A stretch of DNA of 42,870 nucleotides from Chloroflexota bacterium (GCA_020349245.1 CP070764.1:2378365-2421234); one strand, 5' to 3'. Positions 1 through 8,401 are shown, counted from the first letter of the stretch. The notes: generated by a model not told the origin, from the letters alone. Translations and numbers: made by a program.

Positions 1-626
1 GAGAACGGGCGAGCTTTACAGGTGAGCGGCTGAGCGACTTTCGGGCCCAGGAACAGCCCTCCGGCGATACGCCTCAGGCGGCTGGAGAAAACGGATTGAA
101 TTTGGTGCTGATCATTCAGGTACCTTTGAAGCAGAAGCACCCCCTAGAAGGATTTTTAATGGAGGCAGCCGAATCTATCGCCGGACTGGCAGCGCCTTCC
201 TCGACGATGGAAAGCGATATTGAAACTGCCGTTATTGGACATGGCGAAGTTGAGGGCCCGTTTACCGAGATAGATGGGCTGGATATCGAACGCGACACCC
301 GTTTTCCCATCCGGGTCACTGTCCAATTCTACAAAGCCACAGGCAATGGCGTGATTTCAGAAGCAGACGTGCAACAAATCGCCGATCAGATTGAAAGGGT
401 TTATCAAGAAGCAGATTATGTCGGTAGCCTGGTGGTGGACGGCGCTTCTGATCGGCCCACTGAATACGAAGGCCAAAAAGAAGAACCAGCAGGCTGGTGG
501 GATGCTTTTTGGCGGCGTTTCGAAGAGAACACCGGGTTGAAGCCGGAAGAAGCGCGCCAGATCTGGCAGAAATTAAGGTTCCAGGCGTTACGCTGGTCTG
601 ACATCATTCATGATTTCAGCGAATAG
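1..626 (+). CDS. C-terminal part of an unknown protein, cut by the left edge
   Basis: The frame that ends at 626 is open back to position 3 with no stop, so this is probably the 3' end of a longer gene. A TTG at 96 exists, but nothing resembling a ribosome binding site stands before it. The visible part (about 207 residues) starts with a polar Gly/Gln/Asp-rich stretch, then a hydrophobic strand (LVLIIQVPL), then an acidic alpha/beta region ending in a Trp-rich segment (GWWDAFWRRFEENTG) and a basic helix. I see no signal peptide, membrane helix or catalytic motif in this portion. I do not recognise the family. The next gene lies on the opposite strand. Confidence 0.6.
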   Translation, partial: ERASFTGERLSDFRAQEQPSGDTPQAAGENGLNLVLIIQVPLKQKHPLEGFLMEAAESIAGLAAPSSTMESDIETAVIGHGEVEGPFTEIDGLDIERDTRFPIRVTVQFYKATGNGVISEADVQQIADQIERVYQEADYVGSLVVDGASDRPTEYEGQKEEPAGWWDAFWRRFEENTGLKPEEARQIWQKLRFQALRWSDIIHDFSE

Positions 627-697
627 GTTGGTCTACCACACGCCAACCCTGGATATTCCCTGGTAACAGGCGCAGTGTAATAATAATTTGATACCTG

Positions 698-735
698 AAG
701 ATCCCGGCAGAAGTTGAAAACCCAGCCGGGATCTT
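698..735. terminator. Convergent terminator-like hairpin
   Basis: A perfect 11-bp inverted repeat (AAGATCCCGGC at 698-708, GCCGGGATCTT at 725-735) with a 16-nt loop sits between two converging genes. Only three T residues follow on the plus strand, so it is a modest intrinsic terminator. It most likely ends the gene that stops at 626. Confidence 0.55.
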
Positions 736-781
736 TGCAATCTCGGGTTAACAGGTCACCGGGCGCAGCAACCAATAAAAG

Positions 782-830
782 AGCCGGTGGAGGGGGAACC
801 TGCACCCGGATGCAGAGCCATCCACCGGCT
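782..830. repeat. Long inverted repeat with nested hairpin
   Basis: AGCCGGTGGA (782-791) pairs perfectly with TCCACCGGCT (821-830). Between them CTGCA and TGCAG form a second small hairpin. It lies just past the stop of the minus-strand DUF5667 gene and could act as its transcription end or 3' stabiliser. There is no clear T-run. Confidence 0.4.
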
Positions 831-887
831 GGGGAGGGGGGTTACCATGCGGGAAGGAGGTTGGTAAACCCCTTTTCAACAGCTAAA

Positions 888-2237
888 TTACGGGCGGCCA
901 GAGCCGCCAGAACCTTCACCGCCACTACCTGAAGAATCATCACTGCTACTTCCCGAACCATTTTCGCTGCCGTTACCTGCCGATCCATCTCCGCCGCTGC
1001 CTGCAGATCCTTGACCACTGCCGTTCGTGTCGCCATCCTGGTCTGAACCGGGCTGCTGGCCGTATTTATGCTCATCGCCACTGGGGGTACAATCCTCGCA
1101 GTCCGGGTCGAGGTTGCCACCAGGCTGACCTGGACCGTAGCCAGGATCACCGGATGGATCTTGACCAAAGCGATTTGCATCTCCAATTGGGAGGCAGGTA
1201 TCACAATCCTGCTCGCCGATCAGTCCTTCTAATGGGGTTTGATCTTCCTGGGCAGGTCCTGAAAACCGGACCCGGTTCCTGTTCAAGCGCGGATGGGGGT
1301 GACCGCGCCGCAAACGGGAGTGGTATTCATCACCGGTGGGCAGGCATTCGCCTTCAGGGCAATCAGGGTTTCCACCGGTCTCTCCGAATCCAAAACGGGC
1401 TTGTTTGCGGAATGCCAGGGGGTCCTCCAGGCCTGCCTGCACCCTGGCCTGGGTCCGCTGCAGGATGCGCTCCGGTTCTGCAAGGGGGTCCTGCTGTTGC
1501 ACTTTCAACTGCGATCGAACCTGCTCCATCTCCTGCAGCTGGTTTTGCAGCAAATGCTGAGCCCTGGTTAACAAGCCTGCCATCTGTACCTCATCCAGTT
1601 GGGCGGCATACTGCAGGGCAAAATTGAAGTGCTCCTGTAAACGTAAGCTGCAGTCATCCTGGACGGGTGAACCTTGCTTCGCCAGGAGAAGCATCTCCTG
1701 CAACCGGTTCTGGGCTAATTCGAGGTGCTTGGCAGCAATTTGCTCGGGATCATCGATAAAGTCTACCTGGACCTGTTCGATGGCCAGTTTCACCTGGTAA
1801 AGCGGTGAATCGGGCAGGCTGCCGGCTGCCGCGGCCACGGTTCCGCCAGCCGAAGCCAGCAACAAGGCCATCAACAGGGCGAGATTGGCAATAATTGCGC
1901 TCATTTTTCGTTTCTCCTGGTGTGTAGATCGGGGTCTGGATGCATTAAAGGGGATCAATGTTGTTATCCAGCTATTAATACGATCCACCAGGCCAGGAGA
2001 TACGCTTGAATTTTCAACCTGATTCACAGCTCGCAAGAATCGGCGACGATCATCACGCAGTGAATCCCAACCCGGGAATTGCACCTCCTGGATGCAGGTC
2101 AGGATGCGGGCAGTCTTGAGTAAAGGTTCCAGGCGCACTCTGTGGCGGGGGAAAGCCTGCAAAACCTGTTCCCGGGGCTCCCCGGAGAATTCCTGAGCCA
2201 GTACCTGATCAAGCATGGCAGCAAATGAATTTTTCAT
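888..2237 (-). CDS. DUF5667-type membrane protein, probable partner of the ECF sigma factor
   Basis: The 449-residue protein has three parts. Residues 1-110 are a cytoplasmic helical region. Residues about 113-138 form one membrane helix (ANLALLMALLLASAGG). Next comes an extracytoplasmic helical segment beginning SLPDSPLYQVKLAIEQVQV, which matches the DUF5667 pattern common in Chloroflexota. The last 150 residues are a low-complexity Gly/Ser/Asp/Pro-rich tail. The start codon overlaps the sigma-factor stop by 4 bp, so the two are translationally coupled. A one-TM protein co-encoded with an ECF sigma factor suggests an anti-sigma-like role, but no zinc-binding anti-sigma motif is visible, so that role is inferred. 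The function of the Gly/Ser tail is unknown. Confidence 0.75.
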   Translation of the reverse strand: MKNSFAAMLDQVLAQEFSGEPREQVLQAFPRHRVRLEPLLKTARILTCIQEVQFPGWDSLRDDRRRFLRAVNQVENSSVSPGLVDRINSWITTLIPFNASRPRSTHQEKRKMSAIIANLALLMALLLASAGGTVAAAAGSLPDSPLYQVKLAIEQVQVDFIDDPEQIAAKHLELAQNRLQEMLLLAKQGSPVQDDCSLRLQEHFNFALQYAAQLDEVQMAGLLTRAQHLLQNQLQEMEQVRSQLKVQQQDPLAEPERILQRTQARVQAGLEDPLAFRKQARFGFGETGGNPDCPEGECLPTGDEYHSRLRRGHPHPRLNRNRVRFSGPAQEDQTPLEGLIGEQDCDTCLPIGDANRFGQDPSGDPGYGPGQPGGNLDPDCEDCTPSGDEHKYGQQPGSDQDGDTNGSGQGSAGSGGDGSAGNGSENGSGSSSDDSSGSGGEGSGGSGRP

Positions 2238-2806
2238 TCGATCCCCTCCAAATCAAGGTCTGCCAGCCGGTGGCGCAGGACAGCCAGCGCCCGGTGCTGC
2301 AGGGATTTGACCGCGCCCACCGATTTACCCAGCATATCAGCCACTTCCTGGTTGGAGAAACCATCCAGGAATTTGAGCAGGATGACCTGCTTCTGGTCGT
2401 AGGTCAGGTCCTGCAGGGCTGCCCGCACCGCATCCATGCACAGCTGCAGTTCAGCATCCTGTTCGGTGTCGGCTGTGGCTTCGATCTGGCGTTCGTCGAT
2501 GGGCAGATGCTGACGGTGCTGCTGTCGGCGGTGGTGATCGACCACCAGGTTGTGGGCGGTGCGGTACAGCCAGGGGGCGACATATGAATCCGAAATCGCC
2601 TCACCCTGCACCGCCTTGATCAAACGCTGAAATACCTCCCCGGTTAATTCCCTGCTGGTCTCCATATCACCTACCTGGCGGAAGATATAGCGGTAAATGG
2701 GCTGGTGATATTGATCGTATATTCCTGCCAGCCAAGACCGGGTGACGGTTTTACTGGCCTGCATAAGTATTGTGTGCGGCGAACTGATCGAATTATGCTC
2801 ACTCAC
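2234..2806 (-). CDS. RNA polymerase ECF sigma factor (sigma-70 family)
   Basis: The 190-residue protein carries sigma region 2 (IYDQYHQPIYRYIFRQ onward, including WLYRTAHNLVVDHHRR) and a region 4 helix-turn-helix (LTYDQKQVILLKFLDG, then SNQEVADMLGKSVGAVKSL). This is the usual ECF architecture and length. The start is GTG at 2806, preceded by GGGAGG about 8 nt upstream. It is followed at once, with 4-bp overlap, by the DUF5667 membrane protein, the usual layout of a membrane-signal-responsive sigma factor. It should direct RNA polymerase to a small regulon. I could not identify its target promoter from the upstream region with confidence. Confidence 0.85.
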   Translation of the reverse strand: MSEHNSISSPHTILMQASKTVTRSWLAGIYDQYHQPIYRYIFRQVGDMETSRELTGEVFQRLIKAVQGEAISDSYVAPWLYRTAHNLVVDHHRRQQHRQHLPIDERQIEATADTEQDAELQLCMDAVRAALQDLTYDQKQVILLKFLDGFSNQEVADMLGKSVGAVKSLQHRALAVLRHRLADLDLEGIE

Positions 2807-3203
2807 GCCATGCCTCCCGCATTAATTAAGACGCACGAGACGGTTAAAAGTTACGCGGCAAATTCGGCTGAGCGACCAGCTGCTCCACCTCCGCCAGGAG
2901 GTGAGTCTGATTCAATTTTGTTTCCTACTCACAGGAACTAATTTGCCACGCAAAAAGATCCCCGGTGAGGTAAGCCTGGCTGGCAGATCAGTTGTGGGGT
3001 TGACAGAGAAAAAAGGAAATCATGCAGACCAGGGCGAAAATTTCCCTGGCGATCAGCTGGGTCGCGGCAGCTAACGCACAGGAAAAAGAATGGGCCGTGA
3101 CCAATCACCGGGTGAAATAATGGTTTGGATCAGTGAGGGATTATGAATTATGGCATGAGTGCTCAGAACAGAAACTAGTGATGCTGACCCCTCTGGATAC
3201 GCT
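2807..3203. other. Intergenic region upstream of the sigma factor
   Basis: No convincing gene is present. It must hold the promoter of the minus-strand sigma factor and the transcription end of the esterase-like gene. A short hairpin is visible (CACCTCC 2886-2892, GGAGGTG 2897-2903, 4-nt loop). I could not assign -35/-10 boxes. Confidence 0.5.
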
Positions 3204-4151
3204 TTATCGGATAAGTTCTAGCATCCAATCGTACAATTCTGGCCCAGCATAAGCCCTGCTGATCGAGTCCATATGATTCAAATCTGGATAGATTGTGAAC
3301 CGCACCAGGGAATTACCGCACGCTTCTAAAGCTGCAACCACCTCTCGCGAAACTCCTATGGGAACATGCTGATCGCCTTCGCTATGAGCAACCCAGACAG
3401 GCAGATCTTCCAGCTCGCAGATTGTATCCAGAACTGGATCACCGGGATTCATGGAGAGCCCTCCAGCTATTGGCGCGATCCCTTTGAATCGGTCTGGGTA
3501 AGCCAGCGCCCACTGCCATACACCAATTGTTCCTGCACTGAGACCAGTAAGAAAATGGGCGTCCGGGTCGATTGAAATATACTCACTCAAGGTTTGGATT
3601 AATTCTTCCATGGGCTGATGGTATTTTGCCCACGAACCACTCGGGGCTTGGGGGGCGATCACGATGAAGGGAAACTCGGTATCCGGAGAAACCCAAGCCG
3701 GTGGGTACTGCCCGCGAACTTTCTCAAGGCTCGAATCGAAACCCAGGAAGCCGTGCAGGGAGATAAGCAAAGGCCATTCTTGGTTACCAGCGTAATTCTC
3801 AGGCAAATAAAACCAGTACTGGATTTCTTCCCCCGAGCTGGATTGAAAAGAAAAAGCTTTTTCCTGGCCAGGAGCGATCAATTCAATACTGAATGGACCT
3901 GGCGGAGTGGCTGGCAATTCAGTTGCGGTCGCCGTTGCGGTTGGATCAGGCGGAGAAATTGTCGGCGTGGAAGTCTGGACGGGAAGGTCAGGGGTCGACG
4001 TGGATGTGGCAGATTGGGTTTCAAGAGGGGCAGGAGACGGCAAAACAGGCGATTCCACTTCATCTTGATTTGTTACATTGGCTTCACTTGATGGGGAACA
4101 GCCTGCGAACGTGAGCAAAAGCACCACTTGAAGAATTCGAAACCGGTTCAT
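3204..4151 (-). CDS. Secreted esterase-like lipoprotein (alpha/beta hydrolase)
   Basis: The reading frame runs up to 4283, but I chose ATG at 4151 (315 aa) because AGGAGG lies 5 nt upstream and the new N-terminus is a lipoprotein signal (RILQVVLLLTFAGCSPS, lipobox FAGC). A Thr/Pro/Ser-rich linker covers residues about 22-85. The alpha/beta-hydrolase domain follows: oxyanion region LLISLHGFLG, nucleophile elbow GLSAG, acid in the AHSEGDQHVP region and a late His in LNHMD. The fold and spacing resemble feruloyl-esterase or polyhydroxybutyrate-depolymerase-like carboxylesterases. It probably hydrolyses ester bonds outside the membrane. The substrate cannot be told from the sequence. Confidence 0.8.
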   Translation of the reverse strand: MNRFRILQVVLLLTFAGCSPSSEANVTNQDEVESPVLPSPAPLETQSATSTSTPDLPVQTSTPTISPPDPTATATATELPATPPGPFSIELIAPGQEKAFSFQSSSGEEIQYWFYLPENYAGNQEWPLLISLHGFLGFDSSLEKVRGQYPPAWVSPDTEFPFIVIAPQAPSGSWAKYHQPMEELIQTLSEYISIDPDAHFLTGLSAGTIGVWQWALAYPDRFKGIAPIAGGLSMNPGDPVLDTICELEDLPVWVAHSEGDQHVPIGVSREVVAALEACGNSLVRFTIYPDLNHMDSISRAYAGPELYDWMLELIR

Positions 4152-4882
4152 CTGATCCTCCTGAATTCTATGCTTGGTCCAGGCCGGCGAGCAGGTGGCT
4201 CCCGTATCGGGAACAGCACAGCGATAAAAAATCACTCCCGATAGGCCGCTTGTTTTTCGTTCCGAGGAAAACCATGCGATCAACCTCTAATCAGGATGAA
4301 CTCGATCGGGCAGCACCAACCAGAGCCGGATTGGATTATCTCGATCCCAATTTCCACACGTCCCAGAATTTACCAGAATCGATTGGTTGCATCTGTGGGT
4401 TATCCTGAATTAGAGATTTCGTTTCACTAAAGAAACTTGTGATCAGAAAACCGGTGGATGAGAAGAATCTTCCAGAGTTGATCAAAATTGATTACTTGAG
4501 GTATTGAACATTAGGAGTAGAACGAGTTTTTTATACCTGGCAGGCAGTGCTTGGCGTTCGCAGTGAATAATTCTGCCAACAATATTTTAGCATATGCTTG
4601 GATAAATCAGATGTATTTTGGTACATTTAGTGATATTTTTCACCATCATCGACAATTTTTCAGGTTTTAATCCACAATAACGACCAGGCACGCTTACTCC
4701 CCCAACCTGGTGCAATTTCGATTATCTGCACGCAATATCAAGCCAATAAAAGTTCCGAATTAGAAAGCTCATGCCAGGTAAAAATACCGGGTGCAGACAA
4801 TAGTTGCACCCGGTGATTAAATCATGCACATTAATGGGATGAAATCTACGAATTTATACAAAGGACTCTATGGATCTGCAGG
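4152..4882. other. Long non-coding stretch between two lipoprotein genes
   Basis: About 730 bp with no supported gene. It contains the intrinsic terminator of the lipoprotein gene on its right (4778-4814). An AT-rich part around 4520-4640 includes an isolated CTGCCAA (4572-4578), which does not have the spacing of the four-copy element described elsewhere. The promoter of the esterase gene should lie here but could not be pinned down. Confidence 0.45.
4778..4814 (-). terminator. Intrinsic terminator of the lipoprotein gene 4883-5842
   Basis: On the minus strand a perfect 10-bp stem (ACCGGGTGCA / TGCACCCGGT, plus-strand arms 4786-4795 and 4805-4814, 9-nt loop) is followed by ATTTTTAC. It lies about 70 bp after the stop codon. 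Confidence 0.8.
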
Positions 4883-5842
4883 TTAAGGCATAGGTACATC
4901 CAAATCACCCGTGAGCATACTATGCCATTTGATATCCCCAGCAGAATCCTGTGATAAATAGATCAAGGTTTCTTGATCACCATCGAACCCCCAACCTTCA
5001 CTGAAAATTACCTCCACGATATTCACTTCCGGTCCAAACACCTCCTCAACCGGTCTGCCACCCAGATCAGGGAACTGGCTGCGATCCGTGGTGAAGCTCA
5101 GGCGAGGCGTGTAGTTGGGATCATTAAAATTATAGAGCTGGGGAAGATAGAGTAAGAAATCCTGGGGCGAATAGAATACACCTTCAGAGAGCCAATAGCC
5201 AATTAGGAATGGATCCTCCAAATAACCCAGCAGGGCAGATATATTCCTGGAGCGCAGGGCATCCTGTATATTGCAGGCCACTGATTCTACTGTACCGGGC
5301 GTGGCACCTGGACCGCCCGGACCACATTCCAGGCTCTGCAGGCTGCTGATGGCTTCGCTGTAGGGGTCGCTACCGCCAGAGCGCACCACCAGCTGGCTGT
5401 TTTCATCAATGCATTCCGGGACCATCTCAATTGGGAATCGATACAGTTCGATATCCGCACAAGGCGGGATAGCCTGCCCGTCATAGACAATCAACCAGCT
5501 ATCACCCTGCTTGGCAGCCAGGAAATAGCCCATGCCCACCAACCCCTTGGCGTACTCTGTGGTGAGTGCATCAAAACTGACTCCCAGCTCTTCGACCGGC
5601 CTGCTTAATTTTTCAGACAGCGCGGCAGCGATCACCTGCTCATCAGTCAGAACAGGTGCCTGGGTTTGCTCTGCTTGCTGGATAGGAACTGCAGTATCTT
5701 GAGGTGTATCCGTTGGTGGGATTATATCTACCGTTTCAATGGGAAAATTATTCTCGACACCGATCTCGAAAGTCCCACAGGCAGAAAGCAATAGGTTAAT
5801 TAACAGGACAAGCAGTGGAAAAATACTCAAGTTCTTTTTCAT
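4883..5842 (-). CDS. Lipoprotein of unknown function
   Basis: The 319-residue protein starts with a lipoprotein signal (FPLLVLLINLLLSACGTF, lipobox LSAC), followed by an acidic Thr/Pro/Gln-rich spacer to about residue 65. The mature part has two regions: one around residues 65-150 with several aromatic residues and cysteines (IPPCADIEL, VPECIDEN), and a C-terminal alpha/beta region (GYLEDPFLIGYWLSEG, DLGGRPVEEVFGPEV, WHSMLTGDLDVPMP). The second region resembles small secreted domains recurrent in Anaerolineae lipoproteins, but I cannot name a family. It is probably anchored on the outer face of the membrane. It has its own terminator and stands apart from its neighbours. Confidence 0.65.
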   Translation of the reverse strand: MKKNLSIFPLLVLLINLLLSACGTFEIGVENNFPIETVDIIPPTDTPQDTAVPIQQAEQTQAPVLTDEQVIAAALSEKLSRPVEELGVSFDALTTEYAKGLVGMGYFLAAKQGDSWLIVYDGQAIPPCADIELYRFPIEMVPECIDENSQLVVRSGGSDPYSEAISSLQSLECGPGGPGATPGTVESVACNIQDALRSRNISALLGYLEDPFLIGYWLSEGVFYSPQDFLLYLPQLYNFNDPNYTPRLSFTTDRSQFPDLGGRPVEEVFGPEVNIVEVIFSEGWGFDGDQETLIYLSQDSAGDIKWHSMLTGDLDVPMP

Positions 5843-5947
5843 GATCTAACTCCCGGACACGTGAATCCCTTGCACTCAGATTTGAAGCTAGTATACAAGG
5901 AGCAGATGGCAGCCTCGTATCCTGGCGGTGACAGTTTGGTGGCAAGG

Positions 5948-5965
5948 TGTGACAATTCCGTCACA
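5948..5965. promoter_or_regulatory. 18-bp palindrome TGTGAC-N6-GTCACA
   Basis: A perfect dyad lies between the methyltransferase stop codon (5971) and the lipoprotein start (5842). A related half-site GGTGACA lies nearby (about 5927-5933). It may be an operator about 105 bp upstream of the lipoprotein gene, or a weak stem ending the methyltransferase transcript. The two half-sites are 2 bp further apart than in the CRP/FNR consensus. Confidence 0.3.
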
Positions 5966-5970
5966 GGATT

Positions 5971-6717
5971 TCAAGTACAGGATTTAACTGGGTCCAGCCT
6001 GGTGATCCTGGAGATCATGCGCAAAACCACTTGTGTTTCTTCACCCAGCCCGGCAGCCAATGCCTCCACCGTTCGGTGGGTTTCATCGGTCATGTATGCA
6101 CTCTCCCAGTCCTCAGCCAGGCAGGCTTCCATCGAGTCAATTGAATCCGCGCGGATAAAGTTTTCAAATATTTTCGAATGAGTACTCGAAAACAAGCCCT
6201 TCTGGATCACTTGGTCCATAGCCTGGTCCGCCTGGCGCTGGCTCTCAAAACCGCTTGTGCTCAGCAGCTGACCGGCAAAAACCTGCTGGTCGCGGGCATG
6301 GATTTCGATGCGCGGTGGGTCAACCAGGTCATGGATGTCCAGCAGGCAACCACCTGGTCTCAAGAATCTTCCAGTTTTCTCAAGGGCATGCACCATGCCC
6401 TGGTTTTCAATTCATCAAAGCGACCAGGTAAACAACCCGATATCAAAACCCGGTGAACCCGGTGGTAATTCGTAATCTTCGATGCCCAATGACAGGAATT
6501 CAATTGTTCCGGCCAGGCGCCTGGGGGTATTATCAATTGCAGCCTGGAGGTCCTCCTGGCAGGGATCGATGGCGGTGATGTGGCCGGCTGTTTGTGCCAG
6601 GGGAAAAGTCAGACGCCCGGCACCGCAGCCAACTTCCAGCAGGCGCTTATCTTTGAGGTCGATAAAATTGCGCAACACACGGATGGAGATACCTTCTGGA
6701 TCAGCTTTAACAGTCAT
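5971..6717 (-). CDS. SAM-dependent methyltransferase with two in-frame UGA codons
   Basis: Two pieces of one class I methyltransferase lie in the same frame. The first (start ATG 6717, GAGG upstream) holds motif I LLEVGCGAGRLTFPLA, ITAIDPC and the strand FDIGLFTWSL. The second continues IENQGMVHALEKTGRFLRPGG and the C-terminal part to 5971. They are separated only by UGA UGA (6417-6412); no frameshift is needed and the rest of the frame looks intact. A perfect 7-bp hairpin with a GGUGC loop begins about 10 nt later. It could be a pseudogene with a recent double nonsense change, or a gene in which UGA is recoded as selenocysteine. Read through, the protein would be about 248 residues, normal for the family. 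The methyl acceptor is unknown. Confidence 0.6.
6383..6401 (-). other. SECIS-like hairpin just downstream of tandem UGA
   Basis: On the minus strand AGGGCAU and AUGCCCU form a perfect 7-bp stem closing the loop GGUGC. The loop begins 17 nt after the second UGA and 20 nt after the first. A stem of this size, a loop starting with G and containing U, and this distance agree with the general description of bacterial SECIS elements as I remember it. It lies within the coding frame, as bacterial SECIS elements do. It may also be chance. Confidence 0.35.
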
Positions 6718-6781
6718 TTCAGAATTCCTCAACCAGCAAAGTTAATAAAGTTGATCGAATTATACGCTGGTTAATTTTAAT

Positions 6782-7582
6782 TTATGAATCTGAACTGGCG
6801 GTAGGATCTCCGGATTTATCCTGGACCAGTTCCATCAGCAAATCCATGCAAACCCGGCTGGTTTGTCCATCCCGGTCCAAATCAGGGTTCCAGGAGGAAA
6901 AGGATACTCCCACTACCTGCCCTGTGCCTGCCAGGAATCGAAACAAGCTATGCAAATCTTCAAGGCTCGGCCCTCCTGGTACCGGGTAATTCATGGCCGG
7001 GGCTTGGCGAGAATCGATCAGATCGGTGTCAAAATGCACCCAAACAGTTCCCCCGGGTAGTGGGTGATCAAAAAATTCCTGCACTGCCAGGAGGTGAGTT
7101 ACCTGCGAATCGGCTAAGATTTCCTGTTCCCCGGGGTCCAAGTCCCGGGCATCGCTCAGGATCACCTGATTTTCCGGGAGGACTTTCGTCCCGGCTCTTT
7201 CCATGATGGTCTGTTCACCCCTGCCCACCAGCATGGCCAGCGGCATACCACCTAAGAATCCGCTGGGGGTTGTTTCCCAGGTATTGAAATCACCGTGGGC
7301 GTCAAACCAGATCAAGCTTGGAGAGATATCTGCCTGTTGCAAACCTGCCAACATACCGATTGATGTGCAGCAATCCCCGGCAATACTGACAGGACGTTCA
7401 CCGCTCTTCATTGCTGTACCCACAATTTCAGCCAACCTCTCATAAATGGCAGCCATCCTGATTTGCTGAGAACCCTCGGGCAGCGGCCGGTCATTGAGCA
7501 GCCAGTCACGGTCCACCAGCGGTATTAATCCCGGCAGGTGTTGGTCAAGGAAATAAGGAGTCAAAATAAATCGATTTCGCAT
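6782..7582 (-). CDS. Arginase/agmatinase-family (ureohydrolase) protein
   Basis: The 266-residue protein has the ureohydrolase order of metal-binding motifs: SIAGDCCTSIG at about residue 67, IWFDAHGDFNT (DAHxD) at about 91, and VHFDTDLID (DxDxxD) at about 181. The usual first motif GGDHS is changed to GDCC, so the His metal ligand is replaced by Cys. The length is close to the family norm (about 290-310) but short at the C-terminus. It may hydrolyse a guanidino or formimino compound, or it may have another activity given the ligand change. A minus-strand TATAAT lies at 7598-7603 with no clear Shine-Dalgarno before the ATG at 7582. Confidence 0.75.
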   Translation of the reverse strand: MRNRFILTPYFLDQHLPGLIPLVDRDWLLNDRPLPEGSQQIRMAAIYERLAEIVGTAMKSGERPVSIAGDCCTSIGMLAGLQQADISPSLIWFDAHGDFNTWETTPSGFLGGMPLAMLVGRGEQTIMERAGTKVLPENQVILSDARDLDPGEQEILADSQVTHLLAVQEFFDHPLPGGTVWVHFDTDLIDSRQAPAMNYPVPGGPSLEDLHSLFRFLAGTGQVVGVSFSSWNPDLDRDGQTSRVCMDLLMELVQDKSGDPTASSDS

Positions 7583-7689
7583 GCTGAATCAACATGAATT
7601 ATAAATGATCAACCTCCGCTTCCATGAACATATACAGGTGTTCAAAGCAGTGGAGAGGTTGCCCACAGGCGTTGCTCTATAAAGTTGAT

Positions 7690-8289
7690 CTATTTCTTCT
7701 TGAAGATCAGCAGCTCTTCAATTCCCTCCCGACCGGGAACCGAATCGACAGGTACCTCCCGCATGATGAGCCTAAATCCCCTCTCGGCCAGAGGAAGGAT
7801 CAGCTCGTCCGGGGAGACAACAAAGGGCGGTCCACCTGCTCGACTTCCAATGGGGAAGGCGAGAGCGATAAAGATTCCCCCACGCCTGAGCAAACTGCTC
7901 ACACTATGAATATATTCCGCCCTGCGATCCGGGTTGATCGCACAAAAACAGGTATATTCGAGGATATAGTCAAATTCCTCGCTCATAAAGAACGGTAGAT
8001 CGAAGATATCCGCCTGCATCACCTCCAAGGAGACATTTAATTCTCTCCTGGACTTCATCTCCTTGACTGCCGCTTCAGCAAAATCGACAGCTGTGACTTC
8101 AAAGCCCAGCCGGGCGAACAAGCGGGCGTCATACCCTCTCCCGGCACAAATAACCAGCATCTTCCCTGGTTGAAATTTTCCGCTCTGCGCAAGCCGCTGG
8201 AATACAGGCGTTGGCATACCGAGGTCCCATCCGGTTCGCCCGCTGCGATAACTCTCGTCCCAGTAAGTAGGTGAACTTACATCATACAT
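7690..8289 (-). CDS. Thiopurine-methyltransferase-like SAM methyltransferase
   Basis: The 199-residue protein begins with YWDESYRSGRTGWDLGMPTP, the N-terminal signature of the TPMT/TehB-like family. It then has motif I in the form MLVICAGRGYDARLFARLGF and the acidic strand end VTAVDFAEAA. It is the typical length. Such enzymes methylate thiols, chalcogenides or small thio compounds in the cytoplasm. The start ATG 8289 has AAGG 5 nt upstream and a minus-strand TAAAAT just before. The gene stands alone between the arginase-family gene and the divergent fmt. The substrate is unknown. Confidence 0.8.
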   Translation of the reverse strand: MYDVSSPTYWDESYRSGRTGWDLGMPTPVFQRLAQSGKFQPGKMLVICAGRGYDARLFARLGFEVTAVDFAEAAVKEMKSRRELNVSLEVMQADIFDLPFFMSEEFDYILEYTCFCAINPDRRAEYIHSVSSLLRRGGIFIALAFPIGSRAGGPPFVVSPDELILPLAERGFRLIMREVPVDSVPGREGIEELLIFKKK

Positions 8290-8389
8290 CAGGCCTTGAT
8301 TTTACACCAATCCGGATCGAAAACTCCCGGGATAGACCCAATTTCCTAATTGTCAGACAGCTGCCTAGCTAGTTTGACCCCCGCTATGC

Positions 8390-8395
8390 TAGAAT
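8390..8395 (+). promoter_or_regulatory. -10 box of fmt (leaderless start)
   Basis: TAGAAT ends 6 nt before the fmt ATG at 8402, with no Shine-Dalgarno sequence. Transcription would begin at or next to the start codon. No good -35 is seen at 17 bp. Confidence 0.4.
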
Positions 8396-8401
8396 TATTC
8401 C

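Noticed and set aside
842..1204. 120-aa minus-strand frame in the Gly/Ser tail region
   Set aside because: It is another frame of the low-complexity tail of the DUF5667 protein and has no start signal.
3618..4091. 157-aa plus-strand frame opposite the esterase
   Set aside because: Antisense to a well-supported hydrolase; Arg/Gly-rich composition typical of a shadow.
4551..4600. TTGGCG and CTGCCAA near 4551-4578 as a fifth element copy
   Set aside because: The 10/21/15-bp spacing and the 17-bp block are absent on both strands.
5948..5965. CRP/FNR binding site
   Set aside because: The half-sites TGTGA and TCACA are separated by 8 bp, not 6, so it is listed only as an unnamed palindrome.
6397..6417. 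Frameshift in the methyltransferase
   Set aside because: Both halves are in the same frame; only two UGA codons separate them, so no shift is needed.
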